From Arthrobotrys musiformis (Eukaryota > Ascomycota > Orbiliomycetes > Orbiliales > Orbiliaceae): DNA of 64,000 bases. The notes beneath the pieces were generated by a model. The model was not told where the DNA came from, did not search any database, and was given only the letters and a program-made list of their open reading frames with translations. The translations under genes were made by a program, and so were the position numbers. The first letter of the stretch is position 1; every line of letters starts with the position of its first letter. Positions 32,221 to 42,200 of the stretch are shown piece by piece. The DNA is taken from NCBI GenBank assembly GCA_036971715.1, contig JAVHJL010000004.1, positions 2,914,001 through 2,978,000 of the forward strand, given 5' to 3'.

Positions 32221-35200
32221 CTTGTCCGTTTCCAATTCCGTTTCCGTTCTCCAACTCCAACAATTTAAAGAATACTCCGCAACAACAGCAGAAAAAAATG
32301 ATGAAGAATGGAAAATAGAAGATGGGGTGGGAATGGGAGGAGGGTAATAATGAAAAACTCCGGAGACCGATATGCCAGCCAGCTTTATTATTTTTTTTCA
32401 AAACTGATATTAATTATCAATGCGGTTTCCTAGGGCGGGGCGCGGCGGGCGCTGAAAGCCAGACCCGAAGAAAAGGCGACTTTTTTTTTTTTTCCTTTCG
32501 TTAGCTGCTAGTTTTGGCGTTGTCCCGGCTAGCTAGCTAACGAGGGGGGTGGGAAGGGAAGCGGGAAAAAAGATAAAACGAAGGGGAGGCGTCGCGCTAG
32601 GGCGAAATGGAATATCGATCCCGTGGTCAATGCGCTTTGTCGAAGAGTTCCCTTGGTGGACTGATATCGAAGAGCTAGAAAGGTAAAGACAAAAAGGCTT
32701 GGTGGAGTCGTAAAAAATCTATCGTGGAGAAAGCTGATATTGAAGGTTGAAAGAATATGAAAAAAGGGAAGGAGGGAAATTAAATTTTTTATGTGTAACG
32801 ATGAAGTTACGATGACGGCGTTGAAGTTAAGAGGAAGATGAATTCGAAGTCGACGGGCCTGGCGTTATCATTCCCGTTGTGTCGACGCCGTTCAATCAAT
32901 CAAAATATCTCCAGCTCCGAAAGACGATACGAAGCCGAGCACAAAGATATCAATACCGTTATCCCACCCTTCAAGAAAAACCTTGCACACGAAAAGAATT
33001 GCGAATAATGAAAAGCCCCAGCTAAAAAATAGTACAAACCGTCGTGATATAAAAAAACTAGACTCTTCTTTGAAAAGAGAAGAAAAAGAAAAAGAGGAAT
33101 CAAATAGCTAGCCCCAGCGATCGCGATATCGATCGAGCTCCCTCTAAGGCAAAACCAACATACATCAAGGAAACCCAGAAGTGCCGAATATCAATCAGCC
33201 AAGTCAAGTCCGTACGGGATCCGGAAAGAAGAAGCAGAGCAAGAAAAGAAAAACACACAGGCGACCCTTGCGCGATTGCCCAATCCCGCCTCCGAAGAAT
33301 GCTGGGCCCCCTTCGGTCGATTCTGGCACAGCTTGCTAGCCTCTCTGTCAGAAAGGAAAGTGATCGCTTGCAACCCCAAGTTGCCTGGCTTTACTATCCT
33401 ACGTATAGGTATCGCCGTACGAAAACCAAATTTTTTTTTTTAAGAAAATAAAAAAATAAAAATTGAGTAGTATAGAAAACGGCGGCGACGGGGAATTCAA
33501 GAAAGGAAAGCGTTTAAGTATATATAAAGCCCTTGCAAGGAGTTTTAAAGATCCTATACAATGCCTCGGGAACCGTTAGAATAGCCTTAACAGAGATAGG
33601 AATCAATTAACACCAAGAGCAGGCCCTATCGTATTTCAATACTAAACGCCAGCAAGGCAATAACATCTACTCCAACCTCTAAATAAAGCCCCGATCAATG
33701 CAAATACTCTCACAGCAATCAGAGAAAAAAGAGATCGCACATGTAAGTACATGTACCGTACTATGCACATCCATATTCCAATGGAGCGCGCATCTGCAAA
33801 CCGCCCTCACATCAACCCAGATCCCCACGAATCAAATCGCTCCGTCAAACCACAACCATCCGAACTCAGTCACCCTGCAGATGACGAATGAAACGGAGGA
33901 CGGACAATTCGTCGTCGGTTCGGTCACCACGAGCTAAGCTTCAGCTCTAGCAAACAGCCTAGTCTAGACCCACCACCTTCACGCACGGCATACGACCTAC
34001 ATACATAGTACTCGCATATATCTAAAATATCTGTAGGTATAAATACATGCATACACCCACCGCAAAAAAGGAAAAGTCAAATCCCTGTCCCGGATCTCAG
34101 AACTTCCTGGCAGCAGCACTCAAAAGGTAAAAGGCAACATGCAATAACCGATTCGGTCACTTGCATGAGGGAAAGAATGGAACATGACTGGCCCTGGAGC
34201 TCCCTTTCCCTTTCCCAAAGCTCCAAAAGGGATGCGGGGGAAAAATGGGTGGCCAGTTTCACGCCTTATCAATTGGACTCGCTTGCGATTACTTCCCTCA
34301 GTGCTTTTTTTCTCTTCCCTTGCTTGTATCCTTTTTTTTTTTTTTTTCCTTGGAGGGCCCGTTGAATTCAGCCTTCCCAAGAAAAAAGACCCATTTGGTT
34401 TCAATACCAATATAGAAGGTTCGATTATCAGGCGAACACAAAAAAAATATGATATCGAGCTCTTAAAGGTCTTATACCATATAATCGGCGTTTTAATACC
34501 GTTTCCCTCTTTCTCCCTGCTTCAGCCTGCTATATTTTGAACAGTGCTTACAACTAACCACCAGCTCCGGCATATAAACCCTCAGAAACTGAACTGACAT
34601 GATACCAACACCGGCGAACTCGTGGACCATCAGGCTCGTGGACGGTGCACAAGTAAGACAAAAAAAATGAAACCCACCTTCAATTTCAGTAGTCTGGGGG
34701 ATATTTCGGGAATGAGTGATATTTTCCAATCAGTAAGGGCGTGAAAAAAGTGCTTGTGTCACCAATCCCACAAGCTTCACCGACCAAAAACGGGCACGTT
34801 GGTTGGTAACACAGAAACTTAATCCCCATTCCAGGAAAAAGGAAGGCGGATCCGGCTGCACATGCACATCAAATCCAGTGTACCGTACCAAGTCTATTCG
34901 ATCAAAGGGCCTTCCGCTCGAATCATTCAATTTTATAGTAAAGACATTGAATACAAGCTAACCAAGTGGAGATCTTTATCTCAAATACCATTATGACATA
35001 TTTGCCATCGTTATACACTTAGAGAGCCTTATAAACCCGATCTGTTGATACCGTACCATATGTATATACAGTACTATCACACAAGCATTACCACCCGTAC
35101 TTAACATACAAAATATATCAATATCAACCATGATGGATATAAAATCCAACCCTCTAGTTATCATCCCAAGAGCTCCAACAAAAACAGCATAGAGCCCTCT

Positions 35201-36049
35201 CAAAACGGATACCCCTCACAAGACACCCCTCCGCCGTGCATACGTCAAACCCAACTAACTTACCTTAAACACCCGTGTCAAATATTACAAAATAAAACAT
35301 AAACATCATATAATCCTAACGTAATAACTTAAAGACTACGTCCTATGACCCCTCCCGTCGAATCCCCAAACCAGGACCGGGATATAATAATATTCTACGA
35401 GGTTCCGTTGAACAAGTATACAGTACCCTAGTACTACTACCAGTACGCTAAGTCTACAAATTCGATTATGTATCCTACTTCACAAAAAATAACTACGAAT
35501 CCACTGATACCATGCACATAAAAAAAAAATCACATTCGCCTGTATCCCTCTATCACTGGCTAAGATACATGTCAAAAAAAGACCCTCAACTCCGAAAAAC
35601 ATTCGCCGGAAACTAGAGTCTTCGATATGCGAATGCAGAGAGAAAAAAAACACTTTTGTAATACCCCCCCCCCCCCCCCCCCCCCCCTTCTAATGATTCA
35701 TAATAACAAAGTCGGGGCGTGGAAAATATAAACAGTGAACTATAGTTTTGAGAAATTAAGCATCTTATAAAAAAAAAAAAAACGAAGAGAAAAGAAATTG
35801 AATCACCATCCTGAGTTTTGCATGTAATATACCCAGTGCTCATGATAAAAAAAGAGCAATAACGCCATATGTATGCCGCTTCGATGCAGTGTCTATTTTC
35901 GCTTTGCAGAAACATAAAACGATAAGCGACGGTGCAGAGTAAGGATAAAACCCTCGAGAACGTAGGCGGATATCCCAGAATTGCTCAAGTAATTCGAGGA
36001 AAGCGGAGGAAAATCGATAGAAGTTCATGAAAAGCGTAGGACAGAGCAC
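32221..36049. other. 3.8 kb gene-free spacer
   Basis: No supported coding sequence on either strand; all open frames are short and lack splice-consistent continuation. The first ~700 bp are the promoter/5' UTR side of the MFS gene and the last ~400 bp the 3' UTR of the FUN30 locus. It holds homopolymer runs (T at 32482-32491, T at 34331-34348, C at 35664-35687, A at 35769-35782). A non-coding RNA or decayed element could be present; I see no positive evidence for one. Confidence 0.5.
35664..35687. repeat. 24-nt poly-C run
   Basis: Uninterrupted C run on the plus strand within the spacer downstream of the FUN30 locus. The exact length in an assembly is unreliable. Confidence 0.9.
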
Positions 36050-36889
36050 TCAAGACGATCCCTTCTTCTGACTAGAGGACGGTGTCTTGCTCTTCCTTTG
36101 CGAAGCAGGCCTGCGTGAAGGGGGAGGAGTAGGTTCAGGCGTTTCAGATACCGCTCTCGTTCGCCGTCTTTTTGCCTGGGGAACATCGCTCTCTGCCTGG
36201 CTTCCAGAGGGAGTTTCTGTAGAACGGTGGGACGGTCTTGTCGTACGTGCCGGGGTCCCTGCGGTTTGGTTTGCAGTGGAAGAGCTAGCTTCGGCACTTG
36301 TGCGCTTTCTTTTTCTGGGAAGCCTCACAGGCTCGTCATCGTCGTCATCATCGTCCAATACAGCAGGTGGGGTTGAGACGGTCTTAGTATCGACTTTCTT
36401 GACATCCTTGGCTTCATCGACAACAACGTCCCTTTTCTGTTTCTTCGTAACCGGGGTGGATGTAATGGTATCATCATCAAGCTTTCGCTTCGGAGGGTTT
36501 GCTTGGGATCTTGACCTCGCAAGGCGCCGTCCGGCTCCGGTCTGCTCTGCTTCGGTTTCTTGGGTCGCCGGTTCCTCGCTTCCATTAGCGGGCATATCGT
36601 TATCCGCTGGAGCCGCTTGGGACTGTGGTCTCGTGTGTCGCCGTCCGGTGCCGGCTCGCCCCCCTTCGGTTTCTTGAGTCTCCTTTCGCTTTTTAGCTGC
36701 TGGTGCGATAGAGCTACTATCTCCCTCTTCCGCCTTGCGCTTTTTCGATAAACCGGCCTCTCCGTGAACGTCTTTGATAACAGGAGGCTCAGAGATCTTA
36801 TCCGCCTTTTCACCACCCGATACCCCCTTAGCTTCCTTAGCTTCCTTAGCCGTCTCCTTTCCACCAGTAGGACCCTCCTGTCCCTTCAT
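36050..36889 (-). CDS. Basic disordered nuclear-type open frame directly after FUN30, in the same frame
   Basis: An open frame that follows the FUN30 stop codon without leaving the frame; its first ATG is at 36889, 60 nt past the TAG, giving 279 aa to TGA at 36050-36052. Composition is strongly protein-like: repeated Lys/Arg clusters of nuclear-localisation type (LSKKRKAEE, AAKKRKET, TKKQKR, LPRKRKR, AKRRRT) alternate with acidic and Ser/Thr/Pro segments, and a 40-residue unit is duplicated (TQETEGGRAGTGRRHTRPQSQA and TQETEAEQTGAGRRLARSRSQA, each broken here only as quoted). It has no room for its own promoter. It may be a separate gene, a read-through extension, or a C-terminal tail of FUN30 reached by removing a 45-nt intron (36950-36994). 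The first ATG is given as the start for the separate-gene reading. Confidence 0.5.
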   Translation of the reverse strand: MKGQEGPTGGKETAKEAKEAKGVSGGEKADKISEPPVIKDVHGEAGLSKKRKAEEGDSSSIAPAAKKRKETQETEGGRAGTGRRHTRPQSQAAPADNDMPANGSEEPATQETEAEQTGAGRRLARSRSQANPPKRKLDDDTITSTPVTKKQKRDVVVDEAKDVKKVDTKTVSTPPAVLDDDDDDDEPVRLPRKRKRTSAEASSSTANQTAGTPARTTRPSHRSTETPSGSQAESDVPQAKRRRTRAVSETPEPTPPPSRRPASQRKSKTPSSSQKKGSS

Positions 36890-36949
36890 TCCACCACAAT
36901 TACCCCCACTAGATCCTCGCCCCCCAGCAACCTTCAAACGCGAAGACCT

Positions 36950-39900
36950 CTAATCCTCAGCGTTGAAAATCTGCTTAACAAGCGCATTCTTCACAAAGTC
37001 CGCAATCTCCTCTCCTTGCTCCCCGCTAACGCTAGCATCCAACATCAACTTCGTCTTCGCCAACTGATCGATATTCTCCTCAATGGTTCCCTTGGCGATG
37101 ATGCGAATCACATGGACGTCCCTCGTCTGTCCGATACGCCACGCTCTATCCTCAGCCTGCAAGTCATCGAACGGATTGAACGAAGCGTCGAAAATGACAA
37201 CCTTGTTGGCGGCCGCCAAGTTCAACCCCACACCACCGGCTTTAGTAGAAAGTAAGAACGCCGTGATATCCTTCTCATCCTCAAACTGATCAATCAACTC
37301 CTGTCGAAGAGCGACATTCGTGCTTCCGTCCAATCGTAAAAATGGCATCTCGATAGTCCCTAATACTTTCTCGAGGATATCCAGTACCATAGTAAACTGC
37401 GAGAAAACAAGCACACGGTCTCCGTTCTCTCTTGCCTTCAGCAGAATATCTTTCAACGCTAGGACTTTCGCCGAATCCATCCATTCTTCGTTCTGAAGCT
37501 TAAAGTTCTTCAATGTCATCGGGTGGTCCTTGCAGAGCTTGTCCAATTCGTAATCGTTATACTGCAGCATCTCTTCCTCGATGACGTTAACGTCGTGATC
37601 CTCTGTGTTATACTGTGGCTCCCTTTTAATCGCTCTCGCCATCTTGCGGACAATAGCATCGGTATAAAATCTTCGTGCTAACATCGGGTGAATGGCGGCT
37701 TGTCTGAGCCTCATCAACAAGCTAGTTTTCGTGATGGGTTTAGTGCCATCATCGCTAGTAGCCGTAGCAAGGGCGGAGTCAACAGTCTTCTGATAAACCT
37801 CCGCTTGAGCAGGAGTGAGTTCGACTTCGCTGACGTGTTGGAATTTCTTGGGAAGGTCGTGAAGAACTTGCACCTTTCTCCGTCTGAGAACGAAAGGGGT
37901 CATCATCGCTTTTGCGCGCTTGATTCGCTCAAGGGAGAGCAACTTGCTGGCGGCAGAGACATTATCAGAAGTCTTCGCTTTGTACTTGAAGATAGCATTC
38001 AAGTGCTCGGACTTATTCTCAAAAAGGACGGGGAGAATGAAAGCCAGCAAGTTCATCAACTCCTGTAAATTGTTTTGTAAAGGTGTTCCGGTCAACAAGA
38101 TACGACTTTGAACGTGTAGTCTGGACAAGCTAACGGCACGGTCGGAGGTATTGTTCTTGAGCTGGTGCCCTTCATCGAAGATAGCCACATTATAAGACCA
38201 TTTTCGAAGGAAGCCCTGATCCATCTTGTTATTTCGGCTGGTGCCTTGGAACATGTTGTAGGTGGTGATGATGACGTTGAAATCCTGGTTCGCGTCGAGA
38301 GCTTCTCGCATCTCTTGCCTTTCTTCGAGACTGCCATAGTACGGTTCGACCTTCAGGGTCGGGCAGAATCGCTGGAACTCTCGTAGCCAGTTTTCGAGCG
38401 TGGAAGGTGGGACGACGACAATATGAGGGCCTTCAACGCCCTTTTCAAGAAGCAAAGCAAGGAAGCCTATGACCTGGCACGTCTTGCCCAAACCCATCTC
38501 ATCTGCGAGGATACACCCAAGTTGTAATTCGTGGAGTAACTCCAACCATTTAACCCCCAGGACTTGGTATGGTTTCAACTGAATATCTTCCGCCATAAGT
38601 TTTGGCTGACCATTCATCAAGCTCTGCATGCCTTGCGACAACCCAGAATGCCCAGGCTTTGGGCTTCCACTCTCCCCTGGGACGACAATGTCAAGTCCCT
38701 CCCCGGACCCCTCTCCCTTCTTCACGTTCCACCCTTTCATGCCGTCGGTTATGCTAACACCGAGCGCCTTGCATTCTTGTAGTAGAGTGTCAACGGCCAT
38801 GAAACCTTCCCAGGTTTCGATGCACTGGTCGGCGACTTTGTCACCAATGTTCTTCGGCTTAGCGTTCTTCCCTCGTCCCTTGATGATGTTGGGATTGACG
38901 ACTTCCCGGATATCGTCGATGCTGGAGAATGGTCGGTGCGAGAGAATCAGCTCGGCAGTCTCCTCGTCCGTAAAGGAGAGGTCGACAAGCCCGGCAACAT
39001 CGGTGGAATTGATGAAGCTGAGCATGTCGGCCTCAGCCTCTGACGGACTGGAGCTGCGAACTTCATCCTCGAGCTCCTCCGGAGCTTCCTCGTCGGATGA
39101 CAAGAGGTCAACCGTGGGGGGCTCCTCGGGAGACGGCGATGGCGTTCTCTGGAGCTTCTTGCCCTGCACGAGGCGTCTCCTCGGCTTTGGGGCCAAGGAG
39201 CTGCCCTCGCTGGGCGTCGGTGGGGACTGGGCCCGCTTGGCCGGTGATGGGGGCAGTGGCTGGGTGGCACTGATATGGGAGAACTTCTCCCTGATCGTCT
39301 TCGTTGGTGCTCTCTGGGTGTTCCTTTTCGCCTTGGAGGCGACCTCCTTGTCATCGTCCTCCACGACGATGACATTGGGAGGATTTCGGGGCCTGTTCCC
39401 AAGGGTTTCGAGGGCCTGGTCGTAGGACCCCCTCGTCTTAATGAGGGCCTCGACGACCTCGTTGACCCCAAGGTAGGGGTATACCCGAAGAATCTTCGGG
39501 ACGACGGTGGCGGGCTCTGAGCCCCAGGCGGCCAGTTGCTGTCTCTGGAGGGCCCCCTTGGCCCTCCTGTAGTCGTGGTTGCTGTCTGCGACAGCCTTCA
39601 CTATCCTCTGCATCCCTTGTTCGGGAAACTCACGCTGGAGTTTCTCGACAAGGGTGCTGTCCTCGGATAGATCTATGACCGCGCTGGGTCGTGGGACAGC
39701 AGGGCCACGTTGGAGGCCGGGGGCGGGACGGGACTGTGGCTGGGCGGTGGCGGTGGCCTTTGCATGCCCGGTTTTCAGTTTCTCCAGGTCCACGGCCGCC
39801 CGGGACCAAATGGGAGCTTTGGTGGCAGCCGCAAAAGCGAACTGTCCAGCAAAGTTCCGCATATTGGCCACCGGGTCGACACGCTGGACCGGTGACTCTG

Positions 39901-40564
39901 AAACACGCGGGCTTGCCTTTGGCCTTTTCTGATAGAAGGCCGTTGCCGAGGTGTTCGTGGCCGACTTGGTCTCCTCATCCTCTGAGGAAGACCCGGCGTA
40001 TGGGACCTCCATGTCGCTGTTGAGGTCGACCTTCACAACGTATGGTGGCTTGGTGGGTGGCGTCGGTGTTGTCGAGACCGACAGGCCTCGAGAGGAAGGA
40101 ACAGCAGAATAATATCGTTGCTGGATGGGTGATTCCTTGACAACGGGAGAACTCGCAGCTACCTGGACGACGGACGGCGAAGCAATGATCTGGGTAGGTG
40201 TCCCAATGATCTGAGTAGGGACCGTCGACGGGAGGTCGTACTGTAAAGCAGTAGCAGGGAGGTGGTTACCGTTTCTCAGAGGGGTCCTGATGATCTGAGT
40301 CGGGATGGTGGAGGGTAGGTCGGTGCGAGTTGGAGTTGAGAGAACCTGAGTAGCAACTAGCTGGGTGGGAATTGTTGCTGGAGGAGAGGAAGCCATGATG
40401 TCGTCATCGTCATCAAAGTCGTGGCCGGGGAGAGGATAGGTGGGAGGGAGACTGCTGCTTATGGCGGCGGGTGTCTCATCGCTGAGGAGGCCTTGCATGG
40501 TGGGTTCCGCGAACTGCTTAAGTCGCTTAGGAGACCGTCCATTGGTGTAGTCGTAGGAGTCCAT
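36950..40564 (-). CDS. FUN30: FUN30/SMARCAD1-type SNF2 chromatin remodeller
   Basis: ATP-dependent nucleosome remodeller of the Fun30/Fft3/SMARCAD1 group (heterochromatin upkeep, DNA-end resection). Single exon, 1204 aa from ATG at 40564; an earlier in-frame GTG is not a eukaryotic start. The N-terminus begins MDSYDYTNGRSPKRLKQF, with an SPKR CDK-type site, then three to four repeats of T-[IV]-P-T-Q-[IL] between residues 64 and 130. Two CUE-like segments follow: VEKLQREFPEQGMQRIVKAV and ILRVYPYLGVNEVVEALI. SNF2 motifs: GCILADEMGLGKTCQVIGFL (Walker A), VAIFDEGHQLKN (DEGH box typical of this group), LLTGTPLQNNLQELMNL, and the helicase-C part with FLLSTKAGGVGLNLAAAN and DLQAEDRAWRIGQTRDV. It stops at TAG (36950-36952) after QIFNAED, but the frame stays open for ~295 more codons beyond. 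Two CUE motifs plus DEGH make the assignment firm. Confidence 0.95.
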   Translation of the reverse strand: MDSYDYTNGRSPKRLKQFAEPTMQGLLSDETPAAISSSLPPTYPLPGHDFDDDDDIMASSPPATIPTQLVATQVLSTPTRTDLPSTIPTQIIRTPLRNGNHLPATALQYDLPSTVPTQIIGTPTQIIASPSVVQVAASSPVVKESPIQQRYYSAVPSSRGLSVSTTPTPPTKPPYVVKVDLNSDMEVPYAGSSSEDEETKSATNTSATAFYQKRPKASPRVSESPVQRVDPVANMRNFAGQFAFAAATKAPIWSRAAVDLEKLKTGHAKATATAQPQSRPAPGLQRGPAVPRPSAVIDLSEDSTLVEKLQREFPEQGMQRIVKAVADSNHDYRRAKGALQRQQLAAWGSEPATVVPKILRVYPYLGVNEVVEALIKTRGSYDQALETLGNRPRNPPNVIVVEDDDKEVASKAKRNTQRAPTKTIREKFSHISATQPLPPSPAKRAQSPPTPSEGSSLAPKPRRRLVQGKKLQRTPSPSPEEPPTVDLLSSDEEAPEELEDEVRSSSPSEAEADMLSFINSTDVAGLVDLSFTDEETAELILSHRPFSSIDDIREVVNPNIIKGRGKNAKPKNIGDKVADQCIETWEGFMAVDTLLQECKALGVSITDGMKGWNVKKGEGSGEGLDIVVPGESGSPKPGHSGLSQGMQSLMNGQPKLMAEDIQLKPYQVLGVKWLELLHELQLGCILADEMGLGKTCQVIGFLALLLEKGVEGPHIVVVPPSTLENWLREFQRFCPTLKVEPYYGSLEERQEMREALDANQDFNVIITTYNMFQGTSRNNKMDQGFLRKWSYNVAIFDEGHQLKNNTSDRAVSLSRLHVQSRILLTGTPLQNNLQELMNLLAFILPVLFENKSEHLNAIFKYKAKTSDNVSAASKLLSLERIKRAKAMMTPFVLRRRKVQVLHDLPKKFQHVSEVELTPAQAEVYQKTVDSALATATSDDGTKPITKTSLLMRLRQAAIHPMLARRFYTDAIVRKMARAIKREPQYNTEDHDVNVIEEEMLQYNDYELDKLCKDHPMTLKNFKLQNEEWMDSAKVLALKDILLKARENGDRVLVFSQFTMVLDILEKVLGTIEMPFLRLDGSTNVALRQELIDQFEDEKDITAFLLSTKAGGVGLNLAAANKVVIFDASFNPFDDLQAEDRAWRIGQTRDVHVIRIIAKGTIEENIDQLAKTKLMLDASVSGEQGEEIADFVKNALVKQIFNAED

Positions 40565-41399
40565 TGTGATGATGATGATAGCAACAATCACAGGAAGAGT
40601 GATATCAAGAAGAAGAAGGACTGGTAGCGACGATGACAGTGAGGATGATGATGAGGATGATGATGAGGATGAGGATGGTGGTGAGGTGAAGAGAAGAGGT
40701 GAAGAGAAGAGAAGAGAAGAAGTGAGGTGAGGTGAAGAAGAGAAGAAGAGAAGAGAGAAGAGCTGAGCGCCAGAAAAATTATCAGAACACAGCAGCTAGT
40801 CTCAGACCTCGTTGCCGGACCCACTCCAATAATAATAATTAGAACCAATAAAACAGAAACAGCTAACAACTGATGAAGCAATCGCTATCGATATATCATG
40901 ATCCAAGCTACCCAGCTCCCTATTATCATGATATGACCAGCTAGGTATATAACCAATCGAGGAGATGGATATAGAGCGGGAAGGATAGAGCGAAGAACAG
41001 ACGGATGGATACTTCGATGGGTACCGTGAGGAGCGTACGATGGCTGATGGAGAGGAGATGATGAAGAAGAGAAGCGGAGGTGAAGCTGAGATGCAGGTGA
41101 AGAGAAGTGGAAGAAGTTCAAGGTGAAGGTGAAGTGAAGTTGAGAGGCCAAAGACGCAGCAGCCCAGAACAGAGGACGGCAACACAACAACACGCGAATC
41201 CCTGCTCGCGGCCAATCGGCCCTGCCCGATTTGGCAGCCGCTGTGGAACCACGAAACCACGAAACCACGAGACCTCCAACACGACCACACTCTCCACACA
41301 CCCACACTATACCCACTATTCATACTATCCACACTATAAACTAGTACGTATGCTCAACTTCACAACTGATAGTACAGTGATGCTGATGGAGATATAGAC
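40565..41399. promoter_or_regulatory. Divergent promoter of FUN30 and VMA21 with long purine tract
   Basis: About 835 bp between divergent starts. From 40625 to 40770 the plus strand is almost pure purine (GATGAT, GAGGAT, GAAGAGAAGAG units), i.e. a CT-rich 5' leader for FUN30 on the minus strand. A second purine-rich patch lies at 41050-41130. Such tracts commonly mark transcription start regions in fungi. Confidence 0.5.
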
Positions 41400-41823
41400 A
41401 TGGCCACCCGTCGAAACGTCAAGTCCTCCGACGAGAAGGAGACCCAAAAAGACAATGCCCCTCCGCCCGTCCTCCCAAAGGCCATGCAGGCCGAACGAAT
41501 GAAGAACAACCCCGGTCCCTCCATTCCCAAGTACACCCCCCCCCCCCCCCCCCACACTATATATACCCCCATAGTCATAGAACACACAGGCTAACAAATA
41601 TTATGTATAAAACAGAGAAGTCCTCATCAAACTCTTCAGCTTCACCGTAGCAATGCTCTTCGGCCCCATAGGCTGCTACTACATCTCCACAAACTACCTC
41701 TTCCCCGGCAGCACCGTCCTCGGCGCCTCCATCGCCGCCGTCGTCGCCAACGTCGTCTTGGTATTATTCATCCTCGTCGCCATGAAGGAGGACGACGGCG
41801 AGGAGACCAAGAAGGATAAGTAG
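41400..41823 (+). CDS. VMA21: V-ATPase assembly factor VMA21
   Basis: Small ER membrane chaperone needed to assemble the V0 sector of the vacuolar ATPase. Two exons (41400-41530 and 41616-41823), 112 aa. The N-terminal 44 residues are polar (MATRRNVKSSDEKETQ, ending NPGPSIPK). The second exon carries the two-helix core: EVLIKLFSFTVAMLFGPIGC, YYISTNYLFPGS and TVLGASIAAVVANVVLVLFI, followed by a charged tail EDDGEETKKDK that ends with a di-lysine-type KKDK retrieval signal. This size, topology and tail are those of Vma21. The intron donor GTACAC is followed directly by an 18-nt C run, unusual for a 5' splice region. Start codon context is ACATGG after an in-frame stop. Confidence 0.93.
41536..41553. 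repeat. 18-nt poly-C run in the VMA21 intron
   Basis: Starts five bases after the 5' splice site (donor at 41531). The run is on the coding strand, so the transcript would have C18 where U1 snRNA contact ends. Confidence 0.9.
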
Positions 41824-42200
41824 TTTTATTACCATTACTACTTTTCTTTTCAGATGTGTGTGGATGTGTATATATACCCCCAAGCATTCAATCCATAATC
41901 TTAATACCACACGCCGCCGGAGTTCGGGCGTTTGTCTGCAAATCCTTTTACCCTGCTTATATAATTTATAACCTGTCAGGTTAGTCCTACTTTATTCTGC
42001 GTAGGGACTCGAGTACCCAAGGGTGACATAGTATACTGCTATAATCATAATGAAGTCGCACAACTGTATATCACATATAATACAATCTCTCAACTTCATC
42101 GCACCGCAACATAAAAGGAACTTTTATCCTTCCGCATTAACAATATTACAAATTACCCCTTCTTCCACATACATCCCAAAGCCTCGGTAAGATGAACAGT
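41824..42200. other. Convergent 3' spacer of VMA21 and the aldehyde dehydrogenase gene
   Basis: A/T-rich 3' UTR sequence; no gene seen. Confidence 0.5.

Noticed and set aside
36087..36677. 196-codon plus-strand frame opposite the FUN30 tail
   Set aside because: Composition is the complement of the Lys/Arg-rich minus-strand frame, which looks far more like a protein.
38628..39425. 265-codon plus-strand frame
   Set aside because: Antisense shadow inside FUN30; Ser-rich composition only mirrors the coding strand.
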